A model generated the notes under the pieces. The model worked only from the letters and a program-made list of their open reading frames with translations, ran no database searches and was not told the DNA's origin. This document shows positions 9,187 to 18,573 of a stretch of DNA of 64,000 bases, piece by piece; position 1 is the first letter of the stretch; each line of letters begins with the position of its first letter. A program made the translations under genes and the position numbers. The stretch comes from JBKCUI01 sp052161605 (GTDB taxonomy: Bacteria > Planctomycetota > Planctomycetia > Pirellulales > Pirellulaceae), in the NCBI GenBank assembly GCA_052161605.1, contig CP197409.1. One strand, 5' to 3'.

Positions 9187-9494
9187 TCAGGTGGGAAACA
9201 CGAGTAAATTGAGGGAGAGGCAAAAGAATCAGTTGAACAACCCGAGATTTTACCCAAAACTCACAAAACAGTGAAACGGTAGCGGAAATGGAGGGTTAGA
9301 ACCGTAGTCTGCTCCATCCAAAAAAGGGAAAAACCCGTTAATCGGCACAATCGCTCCAATTGATGCTATTTCCCGGCTGGACCACGTCCATTTTTGATAC
9401 CCCCTTTAGGCTTGCTCAATCGGGTGCTATCTTCATTTGCCAACTGTGCCCCTAGACACGCAGACGCAGTTGTAACTCCCGGGATTGCTGACAC
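9187..9494. other. Divergent upstream region
   Basis: About 308 bases between the divergent TrhO-RluA and ECF sigma genes. It must contain promoters for both. I could not pick out a convincing -35/-10 pair, and there is no open frame of interest. Confidence 0.35.
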
Positions 9495-10061
9495 TTGAAC
9501 GACGAAGATGAACTAATTGAACTGGCTCTAGAGGGAAACGGTGAATCGTTTGAAGTCCTCGTGCGCCGGTATCAAGATAGACTCTACACCGCCATGATCA
9601 GCGTCGTCGGGTCAACCGAAGAGGCGGAGGATGTGGTTCAAGAGGCCTTTATCCAGGCGTACCTTAAACTGGACACGTTCCAACGCCACAGCCGGTTCTT
9701 TACCTGGCTTTATCGAATCGCGTTTAACTACGCACTCGCCAGACGTCGAAAACGGCGTGGCCTAGCATCACTCGAGGAACATCGCGAGAACGCAGGCCAA
9801 GAGCCAACCGCAACGACGGAAGGCCCCGATGTTCGCATGCGCCGAAGCGAAGATGTCGAGCTAGTTCACCGAGCCCTCGCACTCCTCACGGAGGATCACA
9901 AAGCCATTCTCGTTTTGCGTGAGATGGAGGACATGTCCTACGAGGATATCGCCGAGGTGCTCGATATTTCGATTGGTACCGTGCGATCTCGGCTTAATCG
10001 AGCTCGATTCGCTCTCAAGGCACAGCTAGAGAAGTTTCCCGACTGGAATCCTGATCAATGA
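9495..10061 (+). CDS. ECF-subfamily RNA polymerase sigma factor
   Basis: 188 aa. Region 2 spans about residues 10-80 (FEVLVRRYQDRLYTAMISVV, AEDVVQEAFIQAYLKL, FTWLYRIAFNYALARRRKR). Region 4 spans about 125-180 (LTEDHKAILVLREMEDMSYE, IAEVLDISIGTVRSRLNRAR). Regions 1.1 and 3 are absent, as expected for ECF factors. It would redirect RNA polymerase to a small regulon. The frame opens with TTG at 9495; the nearby ATG at 9506 is out of frame, so TTG is the best start. No anti-sigma factor is adjacent: upstream is the divergent TrhO-RluA gene, and downstream a convergent dehydrogenase gene 48 bases away. The sequence resembles RpoE-like planctomycete ECFs. Confidence 0.9.
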   Translation: MNDEDELIELALEGNGESFEVLVRRYQDRLYTAMISVVGSTEEAEDVVQEAFIQAYLKLDTFQRHSRFFTWLYRIAFNYALARRRKRRGLASLEEHRENAGQEPTATTEGPDVRMRRSEDVELVHRALALLTEDHKAILVLREMEDMSYEDIAEVLDISIGTVRSRLNRARFALKAQLEKFPDWNPDQ

Positions 10062-10109
10062 TCGTTTTGGAGCGATTGCACCTCGCCCCAGAATCTCACG
10101 CCGTCATTT

Positions 10110-12533
10110 TCACTCCAAAAGCGATAGAAGATCACGTAGTTCTGCGAGCGTCAGGCTCTTGTACGCATCCTCCGGCATGATGGATGTTGTACTAGGCTCC
10201 TGAACCTCGATCTCGTCCAAAGACAACTCAAACGTTGAGCCGTCCGCTGCTAAATAGCGAAGATTCGTCCCAACGCCACCGGCATTCAGCTTCACCCCAA
10301 CCAGTGATCTACCATCCGTCGTGAGAATTTTCCAAGGCAGATACAGCGGCCCGATCTCGCGAGCCGGATAGAGGATCGATTCCAAAATCTTCTTGCGCGT
10401 TGTAGTCCCCTTCAACGTGGCAAGATCCGGGCCCAATGAAGAACCTCGTCCGGCATAGGCATGACAGGTCGCGCAAACACTGCGTAGAAAGACACGCTGC
10501 CCGGCTTGAGAGTCTCCTCCACTCCCGACCGCAGACCACCAAGCATCGAAATCCTCGGGTGCTGGTAAACCAGGGGTAACCGGCACTGCATTCATAACGC
10601 GATCCCATTCTGCATGAACGTCTGGAGAAGCCTGCACAGACTCTCCTAACCCTTTCCATGCGGCCTCGATGTCACGCCTGCGCGCACTTAAGCCAGCGAC
10701 CGCAAGAGCCCGGACACTCTCACTAAGTTTGCTATTCTGTGCGATATTTAACAGGCTCTTCGTCGAGTCTTCGGTGCGTCTAGTGGTTAATAACAGGACC
10801 GCTTGCGTTTGAACCTCTCCGTTAGATGCTGTCCGTACAAGCTCCGATAGACGAGACGTGCTTGGTTTATCCGCATTGGCGGGAAGAAAGCGAATCGCCA
10901 TCGCCTTGATACCATCTGAGGAATTCGGTGATTCGATCGCAGCTGCCACACGAGCAATGCGAAGGGACACCTCTTTACCTGGCTCACTCAAGCTCTCCAA
11001 AAATGAAATCGCAGCAACGGTCTCCGAAAACTCCCATTCTTCAAGATCGGTTCGATCCAAATTGCTAATCAAACCATCCAGAAACCCACGATCCTCGGTC
11101 TCCGCGGAGAAGCGAATCGCCATTCGTCGTACGCTCGAGTCTGGCAAGGCGATGGCCGCTTGCAGCCTGTTGCGTCGCGTTGCCGAATGATCAACCGTCG
11201 GCTCAGCCCACTCTCGCCAGCGGCATGCCTGCAGCCACTCCATCATTTCCATCGGGCTACCGGGAGTTGGCATACGAAACAAGTCAGCCTTGCGCGATAA
11301 CGCGACGATTCGCGTTTGAACTTTTTCTTTCGCGTCCCATGCCGGACTGCGAGGAGGTGCTGCATCGATAGCGACGTCCGATGCGGCTTGGGGCGATGCA
11401 GGGCCTCCTGGAGGGGTAACTTTCCACAAACGTCCCTTCGAATGAACCGAATAGCTGCGATCAACCCAATCGGTCATAAGAAATGAACCGTCGGGTGCAG
11501 TTGCTAATCCAACAGGTCGGAACAACGTGTCCCCTTGTATGGCAACCTGCAACGTGATCTGCGCTGGATCCAGCGGATTATCGTTGGCAAAGACTTCGAG
11601 CCGATTCTCTCCCCAGCTGGTAACCAGCAATGAGCCTCGATACGGCAGGATCGCACAAGGAGCCTCGCCAGTCCCTGCTTCCATACCGAGCGTGCCCGGC
11701 AGTTCTCCGTTCCAAGCGATAAGAGGATTCGTGCCAGCCCGACCAAAGCGAAATTGAAAGCCGTAGTCACCACCTTCCAAGACTCGAATCAATCGACAAG
11801 GAGGGCGAGAGTCAGGATCGTTGTCGACCGTCCAAAGATCGCCGCGAGCATCAAAGCAGAGCCCGAAGGGATTCCATAAGCCGGTCGCGAAACGTCTAAG
11901 CTCGCTACCATCCGGGTTGCAACAAAAGATATTGCCACCTTCACCACTTCCACTTTGCTCACACTGCTTACCAACTAGACGATACGTTGCACCGAAGTTC
12001 TCTCCCTGTCCGATGTAAAGTTTACTATCAGGCCCAACCACGATAGCCGACAATCCGTTGTGAGGATAGTTTGCCTCGGTTTCCAGAATCAAGATGTCGT
12101 CGACACTGTCTGCTCTACCGTCGTTGTTCTGATCCCGCAGCTTGATAAGCTTTGAACGAGAGACGACATAAAGTTCACCTTGGTGGAAAGCGATCCCCAT
12201 CGTGGCGACTCCCCCCTCGTAAAATAGCTTCTGCTCATCGAGTTTGCCGTCACCATTGGAGTCGGTAAAACGATAGATACGATCTGATTTTGGGCCGGCA
12301 TAGTCGTCAGGAGGAAAGTGCGTGTGGCTTTCGATGACGTAAAGTCTCCCTTGATCGTCAAAGCAACAACCGACGGGTGTCACCAAATCGGGTTCGGTCC
12401 GAACCGGCTCGATTTTCCATCCATCGATGAGAGAGCGTGGGGGATCAGCACAAGTTGCTTGCGTTGAGAAATCGAAGACGCCCTGCCATAGGAGGCAGCA
12501 TAGAACCAAGATAGGGAGATGGGTGATTTTCAT
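10110..12533 (-). CDS. PVC-type membrane-bound dehydrogenase with C-terminal CxxCH heme domain
   Basis: 807 aa, exported (signal peptide in residues 1-28). Residues about 35-350 form a glucose/sorbosone-dehydrogenase-like beta-propeller (GWKIEPVRTEPDLVTPVGCC, GRLYVIESHTHFPPDD, GLWNPFGLCFDARGDLWTVD). A helical, HEAT-like segment (about 400-620) follows. The last 150 residues are a planctomycete heme-binding domain with CATCHAYAGRG and GPDLATL, then RKKILESILYPAREI. Proteins of this layout are expanded in Planctomycetes and are thought to oxidise sugar-like substrates in the periplasm, passing electrons to the c-type heme. The substrate is unknown. It stands alone, convergent with the ECF sigma gene. 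Confidence 0.8.
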   Translation of the reverse strand: MKITHLPILVLCCLLWQGVFDFSTQATCADPPRSLIDGWKIEPVRTEPDLVTPVGCCFDDQGRLYVIESHTHFPPDDYAGPKSDRIYRFTDSNGDGKLDEQKLFYEGGVATMGIAFHQGELYVVSRSKLIKLRDQNNDGRADSVDDILILETEANYPHNGLSAIVVGPDSKLYIGQGENFGATYRLVGKQCEQSGSGEGGNIFCCNPDGSELRRFATGLWNPFGLCFDARGDLWTVDNDPDSRPPCRLIRVLEGGDYGFQFRFGRAGTNPLIAWNGELPGTLGMEAGTGEAPCAILPYRGSLLVTSWGENRLEVFANDNPLDPAQITLQVAIQGDTLFRPVGLATAPDGSFLMTDWVDRSYSVHSKGRLWKVTPPGGPASPQAASDVAIDAAPPRSPAWDAKEKVQTRIVALSRKADLFRMPTPGSPMEMMEWLQACRWREWAEPTVDHSATRRNRLQAAIALPDSSVRRMAIRFSAETEDRGFLDGLISNLDRTDLEEWEFSETVAAISFLESLSEPGKEVSLRIARVAAAIESPNSSDGIKAMAIRFLPANADKPSTSRLSELVRTASNGEVQTQAVLLLTTRRTEDSTKSLLNIAQNSKLSESVRALAVAGLSARRRDIEAAWKGLGESVQASPDVHAEWDRVMNAVPVTPGLPAPEDFDAWWSAVGSGGDSQAGQRVFLRSVCATCHAYAGRGSSLGPDLATLKGTTTRKKILESILYPAREIGPLYLPWKILTTDGRSLVGVKLNAGGVGTNLRYLAADGSTFELSLDEIEVQEPSTTSIMPEDAYKSLTLAELRDLLSLLE

Positions 12534-12649
12534 GGCTGGGATAATGGTTGCAAAGCGGGGCTCTTACGAATTCAGTCCTTCAGTATACACCATAGGGCTT
12601 TAGGAAATGAGTCCACCGCAACGGCAAGCAAGGTCTTCTAGAAATTCAA

Positions 12650-13057
12650 ATGGCCTGCCTTATCAACGAGCAAATAAAATTGCTCCGCTATCGAGCCAGT
12701 AAGCATTGGAGTGACGATGTCCGTCGGCTCACCGGAGAAACCCTGGATAACGGGGTCACAGAATCGAGAACCTATTCCACCGACAATCTGTTAACGGGAA
12801 TTTCTTACGGAAAAACCGGTACATCCATCGGGTCCCAAGGTTATAATTGCGACGTTAATAACAGCGAAACATCCGAGACCATTGGCGGAACGATGAGCGG
12901 TTACGGGTTCACTTCAGCAGGCACGAGCTACTTCGATGAACGCCGTGCGCAAGGCAGCGGGAACCGGCGGTACGATCCAACATTACCATCGCAACCAACA
13001 GTACTCCATCACCGCTATGACCACGTTCACAGAATAAGAGATAACACCAGTCAGTAA
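12650..13057 (+). pseudogene. RHS/YD-repeat fragment
   Basis: The frame from about 12718 to 13000 reads RRLTGETLDNGVTESRTYS, then LLTGISYGKTG, then SETIGGTMSGYGFTSAGTS, which is the YD-repeat pattern of RHS proteins. It has no signal peptide, too few repeats and no RHS core, and the frame ends in non-repeat sequence. RHS proteins are very large surface or secreted proteins that carry toxic tips, so this 400-base piece is debris. More RHS debris lies at 61767-64000. Confidence 0.6.
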
Positions 13058-13080
13058 TCCCCCCGCCCAAAGCGGCGGAA

Positions 13081-13113
13081 GAAGTTTGAAGGGTGAAGTT
13101 CGAAGTTTGAAGG
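13081..13113. repeat. Short direct repeat GAAGTTTGAAGG x2
   Basis: The 12-mer GAAGTTTGAAGG occurs at 13081-13092 and again at 13102-13113, separated by GTGAAGTTC, itself a partial copy. This is a small local repeat directly after the RHS fragment. Confidence 0.6.
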
Positions 13114-13295
13114 AAAGCCAATCCTTTCGTATGCCGGATTTCCAATGGGTTTTTGGGTTTTCTATTGTCCCAATCGGGGCTCAAGCAAGCCATGAGATAC
13201 CACTTTCGAGCACATTGCTGCACAGAATTCGGTCAGTTGCTCTCCACTGAGTTCATCTCATTGGAAGCACGACTGACAAGCTAGCCAAGACGTTC

Positions 13296-13352
13296 TCCCT
13301 CCCCCTTCCCTTCTGTCTCGCTTGCAGCGAGACAGAAGGGAAGGGGGAGGGA
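13296..13352. repeat. Perfect 26-bp inverted repeat with 5-base loop
   Basis: The arms 13296-13321 and 13327-13352 are perfect reverse complements around the loop TTGCA. The left arm is almost all pyrimidine (T/C runs) and the right arm almost all purine, so besides a cruciform or RNA hairpin the tract could form a triplex. It stands in the RHS-debris region, not directly behind a gene, so a simple terminator role is unlikely. Confidence 0.85.
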
Positions 13353-13431
13353 CATATTGGGGGATCCGTTGCTAGCCTGTTAGTCATCGCTCCACCGACA
13401 CGAGGTCGGGATGGAGGCGTTCTCGATCAGT

Positions 13432-13627
13432 TCAAAGCTGCTTACACGAGTGCATAAACACTCCAGTTGTGGGCAGGTGATCTTTTCGCCAACTTCGAGC
13501 TCACTGATCGACTCGAATTCTTGGCTCGTGAACCAACAATCTTGCAGCGTTAGTTGCCGCCTTATTCACCCTCCCGAGAAATTCGGGAGGGTCGAGTGGA
13601 GGAACGATCACGAGGGTATGGGGCTTT
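13432..13627. repeat. Dispersed ~195-bp repeat, copy 1
   Basis: This segment closely matches 62899-63095 in the same orientation, with scattered substitutions. It contains a 10-bp hairpin (ACCCTCCCGA/TCGGGAGGGT, 13568-13592). The match weakens but can be traced into a C-rich segment further on (ATGCATCGCTGTGC here, ATGCGATGCTGTGC there). Both copies neighbour RHS debris. The frame it contains shows no family resemblance, and the two copies differ about equally at all codon positions as far as I can judge, so it is probably non-coding. Confidence 0.75.
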
Positions 13628-14003
13628 ATAATCGCTGACTCGTCGAAGCCTTTAATGCATCGCTGTGCCCTTCACCCTCTCCGAGCTACGCTCGACTCTC
13701 CCTCGAGGGAGGATGAAGATGGCGTTTCGCATGATTGGATCTCCAATCCAGTATGTCCATCCTTCAATCCGATCAACTAACTCCCCCGGTCGCTCGTGCA
13801 CCCATTCGTCGCAGGCGACCACGGGGCCGCATAACATTGCCCGTCACCCCGTACAGCTCTCGATGGTGCGTTTAGAATCCGCGAGCGTTCCGAACCACCC
13901 ATCATTTTCTTTAACTCCTTGGCACCTAACTTGCGTGTCGGAGGGCATTTAGATTACAACCTGAGACCTTCTCAGCAATGCTCCCCAAGGAATAAGAGAG
14001 ACC
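13628..14003. other. Decayed intergenic sequence before the ATPase
   Basis: It contains a C/T-rich segment with CTCCCTCGAGGGAG (a short palindrome near 13698) and degenerate sequence without a believable gene. The last 40 bases hold the ATPase upstream region, with AAGAGAG as ribosome site before the ATG at 14004. Confidence 0.4.
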
Positions 14004-16754
14004 ATGAGCCCTAGAGATACAGTTTTTTGGCACAGTGAGCCACTTGAGTCAGTTTTGCACAAACTGAGTGCGAACAAGACGGAAGGCTTGACGTCCGAAG
14101 AAGCCAAAAACCGATTGGGCCAGTATGGATACAACGTGCTAACCGGGAAGAAGCAGAACGGCCCCATCAAGCGTTTTCTACTTCAGTTTCATCAGCCACT
14201 GCTCTACATCTTGTTAGCAGCTACAGTCGTAACGGCCGCTCTGGGGGAATGGATCGACGCGGCGGTCATTTTTGGCGTCGTGTTCATCAATGCTGTGGTG
14301 GGATTTATTCAAGAAGGTAACGCGCTAAAAGCCATCGACGCGCTTGGCAAAACCCTGGTAACGGAGTCGACCGTTGTTCGCAACAACGCCAAAGTTCGGG
14401 TCGCTTCCTCCGAGATTGTTCCTGGCGATCTAGTCTGGTTACAGTCTGGGGACAAGGTTCCCGCCGATATGCGACTGTTTCAATGCCGAGATCTTCAAGT
14501 GGCCGAAGCTTCCCTTACTGGCGAGTCGGTGCCTGTACAAAAATCGATCCGGGACCTACCTCAAGACACAACCTTGGCCGATCGGACCAATCTAACCTTT
14601 GCATCCACCCTGGTTACATACGGACAAGCCTACGGTATTGTTGTAGAAACAGGTGACCGCACCGAAGTTGGGAGAATTTCGAAACTTATTGCGAGCGCAG
14701 ACGACATACAAACGCCTCTTACCAAGGCGATCGCTAAGTTCAGCCATGTTCTCCTCGTCATTATTCTCGGATTCGCAGCGGCCTGTATTGCGATCGAGTT
14801 GTGGAGAGGCAAACCGGTGGTAGACTCGTTTATTGCCGCCGTCGCGCTAGCGGTTGCAGCCATCCCCGAGGGGCTACCAGCAGCGATCACAATCATGCTT
14901 GCTATCGGCGTAACACGTATGGCCAAAAGAAAAGCCATCATCCGCAAGCTTCCTGCTGTCGAGACATTAGGCAGTACCACCGTGATCTGTTCTGACAAAA
15001 CAGGAACCTTAACGCAAAATCAAATGACCGTTAAGGAGATATACTCGGGTGGGAAAGCATATTCCCTAACAGGAACAGGATACAGTCCTGAAGGCGGGTT
15101 TCAACTCGACGGCCAGGACGCGCCTGCTGAGCAACTGGTAGGCTCAAATAGTGCCTTTGCGGAATGCCTAAAGTCCGGTTCGTTATGCAATGACTCCCAG
15201 CTGTTTGAGGCAGACGGAGATTGGTCTGTTCAGGGAGATCCGACTGAAGGAGCGTTAATTGTCGCTTCGACCAAATCAGGTTTGCATGAAACCACGTTAT
15301 TTGAATCCTACCCGCGACTCGATTCCATTCCGTTTGAATCCGAGCACCAGTATATGGCAACTCTTCATTCCATAAAGGAGAAAGAGGGACGCGTCGCATA
15401 CATGAAGGGGGCCGTAGAGGCGATTCTAAAACGCTGCAACTCCGTTATGAACGATCGAGGAGAGGCAGTTCCGCTCGATCGGGAACTGCTGCTTCAACAG
15501 GTAGAACGCATGGCCGCTGACGGGCTTCGCGTTCTAGCTTTCGCGTGTAAAGAATTTCCTTCCTCCACCGATGGCATCAATCATAAAGAGGTCGAATCCG
15601 GGCTCGTATTTCTTGGCCTACAAGCCATGCTCGACCCGCCTCGCGACGAAGCTATAACGGCTATCGATCAATGTCACGGTGCGGGTATACACGTAAAAAT
15701 GATTACGGGTGACCACGTCAAGACGGCGTCCGCCATCGCAGATCAATTAGGTTTGTTAGGGCACAAGAAGCATGCTATGGCAACCATGACTGGTGCTGAA
15801 CTAGAGGAAATCAAGGATGAAGACCTAAATAAAAAGGTAAACGACATCGCCGTGTTTGCACGCGTGTCCCCCGAACACAAATTGCGAATCGTGCGATCCC
15901 TTCAAACCTGGGGGCACGTGGTCGCCATGACCGGTGACGGCGTTAACGATGCGCCGGCTCTCAAGCAGGCAGATATTGGTATCGCTATGGGCAAAAGTGG
16001 AACGGATGTCGCACGAGAGGCTGCCGATATCATTCTCACGGACGACAATTTTGCTTCGATCGAAGCCGCAGTCGAAGAGGGACGGGGCGTCTTCGACAAC
16101 CTTACCAAGTTCATAGTCTGGACCCTTCCGACCAACGTCGGCGAAGGTATGGTGGTGCTCTTGGCGATCCTTATCAATTCTGCGCTGCCCATTGCCCCTG
16201 TACAAATTCTATGGATCAATATGACGACCGCCGTCCTGCTGGGACTGATGTTGGCGTTTGAACCTCGCGAAAAAACCGTGATGTCTCGTCCACCAAGAAA
16301 GCCTAACTCCTCCATACTCAGCCAAAACTTGGTCAAACGACTGCTGTTCGTCAGTTTGTTGCTCCTGTTTGGTTCGTTCGGAGTCTTTCAATGGCTCCAC
16401 GCCTATGTTGGTACCTCTCTTGCGGAAGCACAAACGGCAGCGGCCAATATCTTCGTCTTCGGAGAAATCGCGTACTTGTTCAATTGCCGATCTCTCGTTC
16501 GAAGCTGCTTTTCTCTCGGCTGGTTCACGAACATGGCTGCAATTTATGGGGCGATCACGATGGCGTTTCTACAGTTAGCGTTCACCTATATCCCAATCAT
16601 GAATAAGATCTTCCACACCGCACCACTCGGACCTGACATCTGGGCCTTTATCGTGCTCTATGCCATCGCGATATTCGTGATCGTGGAAATCGAAAAGTAC
16701 CTTGTCGGATACCTACTCCAGGGTGACACGTTCAAGGAAGCTTTCCACGAATAG
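14004..16754 (+). CDS. P2-type cation-transporting ATPase
   Basis: 916 aa with all catalytic parts of a P-type ATPase: cation-ATPase N domain (about 8-75), actuator loop with LTGES, PEGLP in helix M4, the phosphorylated aspartate in CSDKTGTLTQNQ, GDPTEGAL, MITGDH, TGDGVNDAPAL and the C-terminal helices. It resembles the SERCA/PMR1-like group. M4 keeps PEGLP and M5 keeps N and E (TNVGEGM), but M6 reads WINMTTAVLLG where Ca2+ pumps have an N-x-x-T-D-G pattern, so the binding aspartate is replaced by alanine. Calcium specificity is therefore uncertain; it could move Ca2+ with altered stoichiometry, or another ion. Single gene, convergent with the GTPase pair. Confidence 0.88.
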   Translation: MSPRDTVFWHSEPLESVLHKLSANKTEGLTSEEAKNRLGQYGYNVLTGKKQNGPIKRFLLQFHQPLLYILLAATVVTAALGEWIDAAVIFGVVFINAVVGFIQEGNALKAIDALGKTLVTESTVVRNNAKVRVASSEIVPGDLVWLQSGDKVPADMRLFQCRDLQVAEASLTGESVPVQKSIRDLPQDTTLADRTNLTFASTLVTYGQAYGIVVETGDRTEVGRISKLIASADDIQTPLTKAIAKFSHVLLVIILGFAAACIAIELWRGKPVVDSFIAAVALAVAAIPEGLPAAITIMLAIGVTRMAKRKAIIRKLPAVETLGSTTVICSDKTGTLTQNQMTVKEIYSGGKAYSLTGTGYSPEGGFQLDGQDAPAEQLVGSNSAFAECLKSGSLCNDSQLFEADGDWSVQGDPTEGALIVASTKSGLHETTLFESYPRLDSIPFESEHQYMATLHSIKEKEGRVAYMKGAVEAILKRCNSVMNDRGEAVPLDRELLLQQVERMAADGLRVLAFACKEFPSSTDGINHKEVESGLVFLGLQAMLDPPRDEAITAIDQCHGAGIHVKMITGDHVKTASAIADQLGLLGHKKHAMATMTGAELEEIKDEDLNKKVNDIAVFARVSPEHKLRIVRSLQTWGHVVAMTGDGVNDAPALKQADIGIAMGKSGTDVAREAADIILTDDNFASIEAAVEEGRGVFDNLTKFIVWTLPTNVGEGMVVLLAILINSALPIAPVQILWINMTTAVLLGLMLAFEPREKTVMSRPPRKPNSSILSQNLVKRLLFVSLLLLFGSFGVFQWLHAYVGTSLAEAQTAAANIFVFGEIAYLFNCRSLVRSCFSLGWFTNMAAIYGAITMAFLQLAFTYIPIMNKIFHTAPLGPDIWAFIVLYAIAIFVIVEIEKYLVGYLLQGDTFKEAFHE

Positions 16755-16756
16755 TA

Positions 16757-16776
16757 AGCCATTTTTGAGAATGGCT
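16757..16776. terminator. Bidirectional hairpin between convergent genes
   Basis: AGCCATT and AATGGCT form a 7-bp stem with a 6-base loop, beginning 3 bases after the ATPase stop and ending at the stop of the leftward GTPase gene. The loop is T-rich on the plus strand. It may serve both transcripts. Confidence 0.55.
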
Positions 16777-18573
16777 CTACGAGTTTAGATTGACCAGAAA
16801 CTCAGCATGATCGAGCAAGGGGTCGTCGAAATACAATCGAATGACCCCGCTTTGTTTCAAACTCTCGAGCAGCTTATGCTCTTCGGAAATCACCTGTTGC
16901 GAGATGCGTTTTACCTTACTGGATCGCTGAAACAAACTGAACGCGATCATGCTATAGATCAACAATGGAAAGAGTGACAATAACAAGCTAGTGAACAGTA
17001 GCGATGGGTTCAAGTGAAAGGACTCTAGGCTTGGGTTCGTCGACTTTAACGTGAGGGCCTCAGCGCTAGCGAAAAGATAGTGCTTATAAACTGCAAACAC
17101 GGGTCCCAACAACAGCCCCCAAAATAGTAAGCTACCGATCAAACCAGCGATCTGCAAACTCCAACGTGATGGCTGAGCGCGATCGACGCACCATTCAAAT
17201 GTGGAGCGCGCTTGTGATTGCAGCTCCTCAATTCCCGTCAACCGGAGACGCGTGTGCTCGGGATGCTCTTTTGAAATTCCTTTCTCTCCCCCCAAACGAC
17301 TCACGCTTCGATAAAACGCGGCTTGAGCAGGCTCCAGTCTATCCTGCAACTGCTGTTCGATGCGTTGCCGAATCCCCTCGTTCAACTCGCGATGAGCATC
17401 GTTGGCTGCTCGCACATTCTTAGCCCAGGCCAGAAATGTTCCAAAGATCGATGGGACACTCCCTGCGAACGAGAGAAGCAATCGATCCCAAGCACCACTC
17501 GTCACCCCCAAAATGCTAACGATCGTTCGATAAGGAAACCAAATCGATCCGGTTTCGGTTACGAAGTGTGCTCGCATGCGTGACCGAATGGCAGCCTGCA
17601 AAATGGTCGGCGATCCGAGCACCGCCTCGAGAGCTTGGCCTGGCACCGATTCCGCCTCCGATTGAAGCCGACGCATGGCTTGAGCAAGTGTTGGAATCTG
17701 GGAGTGCAGTACAGCGGAAACCTTGGCCCTGAGCCGCTGCTCCGCCGCTGCGATACGATTGGCACGTGTGGCCGCTAGAGACTCTAGCGACTCATTGGCT
17801 AATCGAGAATAGATCTCCGTTTGCAACCGCCTGCCGGCTCGTGACTCATTCCCCGTGGATTCCCAATCTTCTACCAAAATAGGAGCCAAAAATCGCGTTT
17901 CAGGAGCCAACCGTCGCAGAGACAACTGAAAGGTTTCCAGATCCTTTGCCAGCAACTCTCTCGCGACCGGATCGACCTCGGAGTTCCAATCCACAACCTC
18001 GAATGTCGGTACACAATTCACGATGGGGACACATATCGCTCCCTCCGTAAAGAGAGCCAAACTGCCGATGATAGCGCCTCGCAATTGATCCCGTCGCACG
18101 ACTAATAGCTTGATCGGGGATAGCGACATCGCCTCCTTCGCAATTTTCGCCGCGTCGCGATCGTCGTCGGTGATCCCTGGCGTATCGAGCAACATATAGT
18201 GCTGACCGAGCGTAAGCATCGAATCGGACTGACAAGGGAGATAGACCTCTTTGTTGTTATCGAGTCCCTCGGGGACGTTAGGCCCAACCCAGTACATCTT
18301 CGTCGTCGCTTCGCTTGACAGTACACCGCTCGGTAAGAGAGCTGCGACGCCAGCACTCTTAAGGAATTGGCGAGCGATCCATGTCTTGCCCTGCCCTTTT
18401 GCACCGACAATCGCGATGCTGGGCAAATCGGAGCCCCGCGAATTCATAATCGCATCGCATTGCGTTCGAAAGTGAGCACACAGCTCCGAGATCTGGTCGT
18501 GCACGACACCGCGTCCGATCAACGCCAAGGAAGCTTCTTCGATTCTAATCGCTAAGTACGTGGACGAATGCAT
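16777..18573 (-). CDS. Membrane-anchored dynamin-like P-loop GTPase, second of a pair
   Basis: 598 aa. The G domain spans residues about 48-240: P-loop IVGAKGQGKT, then a switch-like threonine region (SSEATTKMY), and G3 LLDTPGITDD. The usual guanine-recognition motif NKxD is replaced by VNCVP. A long helical middle part (about 270-480) follows, then two membrane segments (about 475-505 and 525-550). This layout, a G domain followed by a helical stalk and paired membrane helices, resembles bacterial dynamin-like proteins. Its ATG overlaps the stop of the upstream gene by one base (TAATG), which implies coupled translation and a shared complex. Membrane remodelling is inferred only; nothing in the sequence shows the target. 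Confidence 0.65.
   Translation of the reverse strand: MHSSTYLAIRIEEASLALIGRGVVHDQISELCAHFRTQCDAIMNSRGSDLPSIAIVGAKGQGKTWIARQFLKSAGVAALLPSGVLSSEATTKMYWVGPNVPEGLDNNKEVYLPCQSDSMLTLGQHYMLLDTPGITDDDRDAAKIAKEAMSLSPIKLLVVRRDQLRGAIIGSLALFTEGAICVPIVNCVPTFEVVDWNSEVDPVARELLAKDLETFQLSLRRLAPETRFLAPILVEDWESTGNESRAGRRLQTEIYSRLANESLESLAATRANRIAAAEQRLRAKVSAVLHSQIPTLAQAMRRLQSEAESVPGQALEAVLGSPTILQAAIRSRMRAHFVTETGSIWFPYRTIVSILGVTSGAWDRLLLSFAGSVPSIFGTFLAWAKNVRAANDAHRELNEGIRQRIEQQLQDRLEPAQAAFYRSVSRLGGEKGISKEHPEHTRLRLTGIEELQSQARSTFEWCVDRAQPSRWSLQIAGLIGSLLFWGLLLGPVFAVYKHYLFASAEALTLKSTNPSLESFHLNPSLLFTSLLLSLFPLLIYSMIAFSLFQRSSKVKRISQQVISEEHKLLESLKQSGVIRLYFDDPLLDHAEFLVNLNS

Noticed and set aside
13411..13638. Similar small frames in the two repeat copies (13411-13638 and 62872-63096)
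   Set aside because: The peptide likeness follows from DNA likeness; there is no ribosome site and no codon-position bias that I can see, so treated as a non-coding repeat.
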